A stretch of DNA of 5,554 nt. Origin: a bacterium (GTDB taxonomy: Bacteria > RBG-13-66-14). The notes beneath the pieces were generated by a model. The model made no database searches. It had not been told where the DNA came from and saw only the letters and a list, made by a program, of their open reading frames with translations. The position numbers and the translations under genes were made by a program. This document shows positions 1 through 3,059 of the stretch, piece by piece (within the stretch, counting starts at the first letter, position 1; the number at the start of each line of letters is the position of its first letter). The stretch spans positions 1 through 5,554 of the forward strand of contig JAIOSI010000169.1 of the NCBI GenBank assembly GCA_021107695.1. Reading direction: 5' to 3'.

Positions 1-487
1 GGCGGCGGATGACCAGGAACTGCTGATAATCCTTCTGCCCGAAGACCGCCAGGTGGGGGCGGAGAATAGTAAAGAGCTTGGTTACCACGGTGGCGACGCC
101 GTTGAAGTGTCCCTGTCGCCGCGCGCCGCAAAGCACCCGGGTCAGGCTGCCCTCAACCCGCACGGCGGTGGCGAACTCCTCGACGTACATATCCTCCACA
201 GCGGGGTGGAAGACCACCCGGACGCCCTCTTTACGCAGCAGGTCGAGGTCGCGTTCGAGGTCGCGGGGGTACTTCTCCAGATCCTCCCCGGCACCGAACT
301 GGGTTGGATTGACGAAGATGCTGACGATCACCCGGTCTGCCACCCGCTGTGCCAGGCGCACCAGGGAGAGATGCCCCTCATGGAGCGCGCCCATCGTGGG
401 AACCAGTCCGACGGCGAAGCCGGAATCGCGCAGCTGCGTGGAATAGCGGCTGGCTTCGTCAATCGTTGTAAGGAGTTTCAGAGCCAT
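1..487 (-). CDS. panC: Pantothenate synthetase (pantoate--beta-alanine ligase), N-terminal part, cut by window edge
   Basis: Cytoplasmic enzyme that joins pantoate and beta-alanine using ATP, through a pantoyl-adenylate intermediate, to make pantothenate (vitamin B5, the coenzyme A precursor). Translating the minus strand from the ATG at 487-485 gives 162 codons open to the left edge. The family is usually about 280 residues, so the C-terminal part lies outside. Clear hallmarks in order: PTMGALHEGH at residues 30-39, which carries the HIGH-type nucleotide-binding signature (HEGH); VSIFVNPTQFG at 55-65; YPRD at 73-76; GHFNGVATVVTKLF at 126-139; and FGQKDYQQ at 149-156, the KDYQQ motif of the active site. 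All are intact, so an active enzyme is expected. No good Shine-Dalgarno is visible just before the ATG (CTGGTACAAAAATG), but the start matches the usual family N-terminus. It lies 165 bases after the minus-strand gene ending at 653. No panB or panD is visible. I see no convincing promoter of its own in the gap. Confidence 0.97.
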   Translation of the reverse strand, partial: MALKLLTTIDEASRYSTQLRDSGFAVGLVPTMGALHEGHLSLVRLAQRVADRVIVSIFVNPTQFGAGEDLEKYPRDLERDLDLLRKEGVRVVFHPAVEDMYVEEFATAVRVEGSLTRVLCGARRQGHFNGVATVVTKLFTILRPHLAVFGQKDYQQFLVIRR

Positions 488-521
488 TTTTGTACCAGTG
501 AAAGTTTTTTGCGGGTTTGCA

Positions 522-546
522 GGGGCGGAGCTATGTGTCCGTCCTG
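522..546. repeat. Degenerate copy of the dispersed GGGGCRGA hairpin repeat
   Basis: This 25-base stretch matches the one at 2943-2967 at 20 of 25 positions, including TGTGTCCG in the middle. The arms GGGGCGGA (522-529) and TCCGTCCT (538-545) can form 8 pairs, two of them G-T, around an 8-base loop. It lies just upstream of panC, so it would fall in the panC leader or in the tail of the preceding transcript. Function unknown. Confidence 0.6.
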
Positions 547-592
547 AGCCAGTTCAACATCGACCGCAGCAGAGGGACTGCGTCCTTCTAAT

Positions 593-614
593 GGGCGGGT
601 GTGGACACCCGCCC
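593..614. repeat. Perfect 9-bp GC-rich hairpin downstream of the 653-2329 gene
   Basis: The arms GGGCGGGTG (593-601) and CACCCGCCC (606-614) pair perfectly around the loop TGGA. CCTACGGGGG follows on the plus strand, which links it to the copy at 2882-2903 (TCCCTACG). It begins 39 bases after the stop codon of the minus-strand gene at 653, so it could end or stabilise that transcript. However, no T-run follows it on the minus strand (ATTAGAAGG), so a classical Rho-independent terminator is not supported. Confidence 0.7.
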
Positions 615-652
615 CTACGGGGGTTTTGGAGCGGTGAGGGGTTGTTAATGAT

Positions 653-2329
653 CTACTCCGGCTGTTCTACTGCCTCGGTCTCGGTCTTCGCTTCGCTGGT
701 GGCGATGGCTTCCTCATTACCCTTCTCGGAGAAAGGCAGACTGAAGCCGAGGAAGGCGGCGGAGAACGCCAGGGAGAGCAGCTCGTCATCGCCGACGATC
801 TCGATGGCGTCTTCGCCCAGCTTTGCCGTTAGCCCCATGGTACCCATTCCGTCCTGGAAGAGGTTGGGCATGGGATAGCCGTCGTCCTCGGTGGTCGCCT
901 CGATCATTTCCTCCAGCCGGAGGAAGAGCGAGACGCTGATCGGCTCCGTGGGAATCGCTTTGCTGGCAAGGAACTCTTCGTCCCGGGACAGGTTGTCGGT
1001 TCTGCCGTAGCTAGTGGCAAACATCTCCGCCGAGCTTTCTCCAACGCAGATCACCAGGGCTTCGTCCACCGGGATGAGGTAGATGTCGCCGTCGTCAATG
1101 CCCCAGACCTCAGCGATCAGCACGCCGAAGAACTGATTGCTCCGCTCCGGTTCATTATCAGGGGACACCTCCAGCAGCAGGTCGGTGAGCGTGGTCAACA
1201 GCTCCGCCGACTGTTCACTGCCGAAGTAGAACATCAGGCGGGGGTCGTGGCGTTCAAAGTCCAGGTCAATCGTGTCGTCGAGAAGCTCCTCGACCATCTC
1301 GTTCCTCGGCTCACCGGGGACGGCGTGGAGGGAGATCGCCATCTCGCCGGTCTGGAGGCTGCTCAGCTCGGCTGCGTCCGCCTCTGGAATCTCCAGCTCC
1401 TCGCTCTCGTCTTCCTCGTCATCGCTGGCGATCATCTCTACCAGGTAGAGCAGCGGATTATCGAGCCAGGCATCGCCGAAGACCAGACAGTTCCCCGGCA
1501 CAAGCTCCGCCAGGGTGGGATAGCCCTCGCGTCCGCTGAACCGCCGGTAATCTTCGGGCAGCGAGGTCTCGTCTTTCAGCCCCAGGCGCAGGATGAGCCG
1601 CTCTTCGGTAATCGCCAGAGCGAGGGTGGTCAGCGAATCTTCAAACTCCACCGAGTCCGGCTCATTGCCCTTGTTATCCGCCTCGTCGGGATAGTCGTCG
1701 TAGCTCTCATCTTTTTCCATGATCTGGCTCAGGTCAAGCCACGCCGCCAGCTTCGCCTCGCCGGGCAGGTCAGCCGTTGAGTCGGCATAAAGCTCCAGAT
1801 CGCCCAGCCGCGACTCGGGCGTACTCAGTCCCTTCAGCAGCGAATCCGATGAGTTGGCAAAGTAGAACCAATCCTTGTCATGGCTGATCAGCAGGTCGTC
1901 GAGGAGCCAGACCGGGCGGTTATCTACGGTATCCTGCGGGAACATCGAAAGTATCGATAGCAACAGCTCGCTGGTTTCGTCTAGGAGCGGACGCACGGCG
2001 AGGAACAGCATCGGGTCCTCCCAGTCCTCTTCCTCCGGAGTGAGGATCATCCCCCGCACCTCGAACCGTGCCAGGTCGAAAAGCTCTTCCAGGCTGTACT
2101 CCTGAAGCGGCGGCGGGAAGTCCTCCGGCGGCCATTCAGCGATCATCATGTCAAGCTCGTCGCCCATCATCGCTTCCAGCTTGTCATAATCCAGAGAAAT
2201 CTCCGTCGCCGAGAGAGCCATTTCCGAACTCTCCGGCAGCTCACCCATCTGCTCCCAAACATCCTCTACACTCTCGCCAGTTCCAAAGCCCAGGGACATC
2301 ACAAACAGCAACATGAAGCTGATCATCAT
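653..2329 (-). CDS. Acidic, probably exported protein with two DUF3352-like units
   Basis: 558 residues, function unknown. Residues 1-17 are strongly hydrophobic and look like a signal peptide or membrane anchor, although no Lys/Arg precedes the hydrophobic stretch. Acidic residues make up roughly a quarter of the protein by hand count. Two similar halves can be lined up. Unit 1 covers about 25-252 and unit 2 about 271-515. Each has an opening L-P strand (LPESSEMALSATEISLD at 31-47; LVPGNCLVFGDAWLD at 276-290), a DP-LF/LM strand and helix (105-130; 362-389), a VWLLDDLLIS / IYLIPVDEALVIC segment (140-149; 416-428), an SS..(L/M) helix, a P-E...LDLSQI / LRLEEM segment (189-203; 460-475), and a final strand pair (234-250; 496-513). 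This order resembles the DUF3352 family of uncharacterised bacterial proteins; that assignment comes from pattern memory and is moderate at best. An acidic linker (302-318) follows the second opening, and the C-terminal 20 residues are polar and acidic. The start is supported by GAAGGG 5 bases upstream; the ATG at 2326 has spacing of 8 and is equally possible. Confidence 0.88.
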   Translation of the reverse strand: MMISFMLLFVMSLGFGTGESVEDVWEQMGELPESSEMALSATEISLDYDKLEAMMGDELDMMIAEWPPEDFPPPLQEYSLEELFDLARFEVRGMILTPEEEDWEDPMLFLAVRPLLDETSELLLSILSMFPQDTVDNRPVWLLDDLLISHDKDWFYFANSSDSLLKGLSTPESRLGDLELYADSTADLPGEAKLAAWLDLSQIMEKDESYDDYPDEADNKGNEPDSVEFEDSLTTLALAITEERLILRLGLKDETSLPEDYRRFSGREGYPTLAELVPGNCLVFGDAWLDNPLLYLVEMIASDDEEDESEELEIPEADAAELSSLQTGEMAISLHAVPGEPRNEMVEELLDDTIDLDFERHDPRLMFYFGSEQSAELLTTLTDLLLEVSPDNEPERSNQFFGVLIAEVWGIDDGDIYLIPVDEALVICVGESSAEMFATSYGRTDNLSRDEEFLASKAIPTEPISVSLFLRLEEMIEATTEDDGYPMPNLFQDGMGTMGLTAKLGEDAIEIVGDDELLSLAFSAAFLGFSLPFSEKGNEEAIATSEAKTETEAVEQPE

Positions 2330-2334
2330 TTTTA

Positions 2335-2340
2335 CCCTTC
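2335..2340 (-). promoter_or_regulatory. Shine-Dalgarno site of the acidic exported protein gene
   Basis: The minus strand reads GAAGGG, then TAAAA, then ATGATG. Spacing is 5 bases to the first ATG (2329) and 8 to the second (2326). Either start is possible and they differ by one Met. Confidence 0.7.
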
Positions 2341-2360
2341 AGAGAAAAGTACACACCGCC

Positions 2361-2389
2361 ATTATACCTGCTCCGCTCTTCTCACTCAA
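2361..2389 (-). promoter_or_regulatory. Sigma70-type promoter of the acidic exported protein gene
   Basis: On the minus strand, TTGAGT (2389-2384) is followed after 17 bases by a perfect TATAAT (2366-2361). Transcription would start near 2354, giving a leader of about 25 bases that contains the GAAGGG ribosome-binding site. The -35 box is separated by only 12 bases from the -35 box of the plus-strand tRNA promoter, so two polymerases could hardly bind at once. Confidence 0.75.
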
Positions 2390-2401
2390 CCTTTGGATAA
2401 C

Positions 2402-2430
2402 TTGACATTTTCCGCCCATCGCTCTAAAAT
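2402..2430 (+). promoter_or_regulatory. Sigma70-type promoter of the tRNA-Cys gene
   Basis: A perfect TTGACA (2402-2407), a 17-base spacer and TAAAAT (2425-2430) lie 21 bases before the mature tRNA. The expected start is near 2437, leaving a 5' leader of about 15 bases for RNase P to remove. The bases after the -10 box (ACCCCCTC) are C-rich. In well-studied bacteria a GC-rich discriminator at stable-RNA promoters goes with stringent (ppGpp) control; whether that holds here is inference. Confidence 0.82.
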
Positions 2431-2451
2431 ACCCCCTCTTCGCGCGACCAC

Positions 2452-2526
2452 GGCGGCATGGCCAAGCGGCTAAGGCAGAGGATTGCAAATCCTTTATCCC
2501 CGGTTCGAGTCCGGGTGCCGCCTCCA
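2452..2526 (+). tRNA. tRNA-Cys (anticodon GCA), CCA encoded
   Basis: A full cloverleaf can be drawn. Acceptor arms are GGCGGCA (2452-2458) and TGCCGCC (2516-2522). The D stem is GCC (2461-2463) with GGC (2474-2476). The anticodon stem GAGGA (2478-2482) pairs with TCCTT (2490-2494), with one G-T pair, around the loop TTGCAAA, which places GCA at 2485-2487. The variable loop is four bases. The T stem CCCGG (2499-2503) pairs with CCGGG (2511-2515) around TTCGAGT. The discriminator base is T (2523), i.e. U73, a known identity base for cysteinyl-tRNA synthetase, which supports the Cys call. CCA (2524-2526) is encoded. A near-consensus promoter precedes it. No good plus-strand terminator follows closely; the nearest strong hairpin is at 2705-2730. 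Confidence 0.97.
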
Positions 2527-2698
2527 AAAACTTTTACCCGAATACCTTTGTTGCGTAGCGTCCGGCTTGGCTGAAACAGTTGACTATCTTGTAACGACGG
2601 GTGTTCATTAGGATTACGGACATTCTTCCAATCAGGCGGCAGCCTCGCATATGAGAAAGTAGCTACGTTTTTAGGGCTGGGCGATGATTGTGTCAGAT

Positions 2699-2730
2699 AA
2701 AAAAAGAGCCACCCCGGTTGGGGTGGCTTT
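2699..2730 (-). terminator. Rho-independent terminator, minus strand; possibly weak in the other direction
   Basis: The arms AGCCACCCC (2707-2715) and GGGGTGGCT (2720-2728) form a perfect 9-bp stem around a four-base loop. On the minus strand the stem is followed by C and seven T, the classical intrinsic terminator form, well suited to end transcripts from the TPR gene, which stops at 3060. On the plus strand only TTT follows, so it may end read-through from tRNA-Cys less efficiently. It lies 178 bases beyond the tRNA end and about 330 beyond the TPR stop. Confidence 0.85.
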
Positions 2731-2740
2731 AATCTCGCAG

Positions 2741-2761
2741 GGGCGAAGACAAGCTTCGCCC
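2741..2761. repeat. Hairpin repeat, GGGCGAAG with ACAAG loop
   Basis: GGGCGAAG (2741-2748) pairs with CTTCGCCC (2754-2761), 8 bp around the loop ACAAG. It is nearly identical to 3010-3030: the only two differences are the bases of the loop-closing pair, G-C here and T-A there. Confidence 0.8.
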
Positions 2762-2763
2762 TT

Positions 2764-2782
2764 TGCAACGCGGTGCGTTGCA
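2764..2782. repeat. Hairpin, TGCAACGC arms with three-base loop
   Basis: TGCAACGC (2764-2771) pairs perfectly with GCGTTGCA (2775-2782) around GGT. It lies two bases after the previous hairpin, so the two could stack in RNA or extrude together in DNA. The sequence is unlike the GGGCG family. Confidence 0.75.
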
Positions 2783-2790
2783 TCACAAGA

Positions 2791-2805
2791 CTGGGCTTCG
2801 CCCAG
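2791..2805. repeat. Short hairpin, CTGGGC arms
   Basis: CTGGGC (2791-2796) and GCCCAG (2800-2805) form 6 bp around TTC, following the previous hairpin after eight bases. This is the third in a row of closely spaced stem-loops. Confidence 0.6.
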
Positions 2806-2839
2806 AACACCTTGAGATAGAACAATCGTCTTTTGCTAC

Positions 2840-2860
2840 CCTCTCCCCTCTGGGGAGGGG
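2840..2860. repeat. Hairpin, CCTCTCCCC arm
   Basis: CCTCTCCCC (2840-2848) and GGGGAGGGG (2852-2860) form 9 pairs, one of them T-G, around TCT. No T-run follows on either strand, so terminator activity is doubtful. Confidence 0.65.
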
Positions 2861-2881
2861 ATTCATCCATACCTATTTTGC

Positions 2882-2903
2882 GGGCCGACCTGAAGATCGG
2901 TCC
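2882..2903. repeat. Hairpin repeat, GGGCCGA type followed by CCTACG
   Basis: GGGCCGA (2882-2888) and TCGGTCC (2897-2903) form 7 pairs, one of them G-T, around an 8-base loop. The following CTACG matches the flank of the 593-614 hairpin, which suggests one dispersed family with a conserved edge and a variable inner stem. Confidence 0.65.
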
Positions 2904-2942
2904 CTACGTAAACACCTTGTGTTTGTTTAGAATACGCTGGTA

Positions 2943-2967
2943 GGGGCAGAACTGTGTGTCCGCCCTC
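2943..2967. repeat. Hairpin repeat, GGGGCAGA type; partner of the copy at 522-546
   Basis: GGGGCAGA (2943-2950) and TCCGCCCT (2959-2966) form 7 pairs out of 8, one of them G-T, around ACTGTGTG. It matches 522-546 at 20 of 25 positions, showing that the family occurs at separate places in this short window. Confidence 0.65.
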
Positions 2968-2969
2968 TG

Positions 2970-3016
2970 TTGAATATGAACAGGGGCAACCACGGGTCAA
3001 ATATGAAAAGGGCGAA
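2970..3016. repeat. Imperfect direct repeat, 27-base spacing
   Basis: Bases 2970-2989 and 2997-3016 match at 15 of 20 positions, both containing AATATGAA followed by an A/G-rich run that leads into GGGG/GGGC. The second copy runs into the 3010-3030 hairpin, so the spacers between hairpins also appear to be duplicated. Confidence 0.5.
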
Positions 3017-3030
3017 TACAAGATTCGCCC
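3010..3030 (-). terminator. Hairpin repeat with short T-run, possible terminator of the TPR gene
   Basis: GGGCGAAT (3010-3017) and ATTCGCCC (3023-3030) form a perfect 8-bp stem around five bases. On the minus strand it begins 29 bases after the stop codon of the TPR gene and is followed by TTTTC, so it could act as a modest intrinsic terminator. The stronger candidate lies further on at 2699-2730. It also belongs to the repeat family with 2741-2761, so its position may instead reflect insertion of repeats into a gene end. Confidence 0.55.
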
Positions 3031-3059
3031 CTGCGGGTAAAAATCTCAACTGGTCAGGA

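Larger units (their letters stand above)
2736..3035. repeat. About 300-bp hairpin-packed block bounded by a perfect 12-bp inverted repeat
   Basis: CGCAGGGGCGAA (2736-2747) and TTCGCCCCTGCG (3024-3035) are exact reverse complements. Between and including them are at least seven hairpin-forming sequences. The block has no coding capacity of its own, so it resembles a miniature non-autonomous element or a nest of palindromic repeats. No clean target-site duplication borders it: AATCT touches the left end (2731-2735) but recurs only six bases beyond the right end (3042-3046). Mobility is therefore unproven. Confidence 0.5.
2527..3059. other. Long intergenic region between the converging tRNA-Cys and TPR genes, without a credible protein gene
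   Basis: Reading frames here are short, cross hairpin repeats or the antisense of the tRNA, and show no recognisable protein. Bases 2527-2697 show nothing I can name: no second tRNA cloverleaf, promoter or clear terminator. From 2705 onward the region is a series of hairpins, listed separately. It receives transcription from both sides: the tRNA from the left and the TPR gene from the right. Confidence 0.8.

Noticed and set aside
53..547. Plus-strand frame of 164 residues
   Set aside because: It is the antisense shadow of panC, whose motifs on the minus strand are unmistakable.
488..652. Separate promoter for panC
   Set aside because: The best match on the minus strand (TTGAAC, 18 bases, TAGCTC) is poor at the -10 box, so a dedicated promoter is not supported by sequence alone.
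1247..1780. Plus-strand frame of 177 residues opposite the acidic protein gene
   Set aside because: It is antisense to a well-supported gene with promoter and ribosome-binding site and has no recognisable features.
2339..2527. Minus-strand frame of 62 residues containing LEPGIKDLQSSALAAWPC
   Set aside because: It reads the antisense of the tRNA-Cys gene. This phrase is a well-known spurious translation of tRNA antisense strands.
2527..2697. A second tRNA or a small RNA after tRNA-Cys
   Set aside because: No cloverleaf, CCA end, promoter or strong stem-loop could be found in this stretch.
2424..2870. Minus-strand frame of 148 residues ending near GTRTRTGDKGFAI
   Set aside because: It crosses the tRNA antisense, the terminator and several hairpins, shows no family features, and its end is another typical tRNA antisense translation.
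2736..3035. CRISPR-like array
   Set aside because: The repeats are short palindromes of several types, irregularly spaced, with no constant repeat and no unique spacers of even length; no cas gene is visible.
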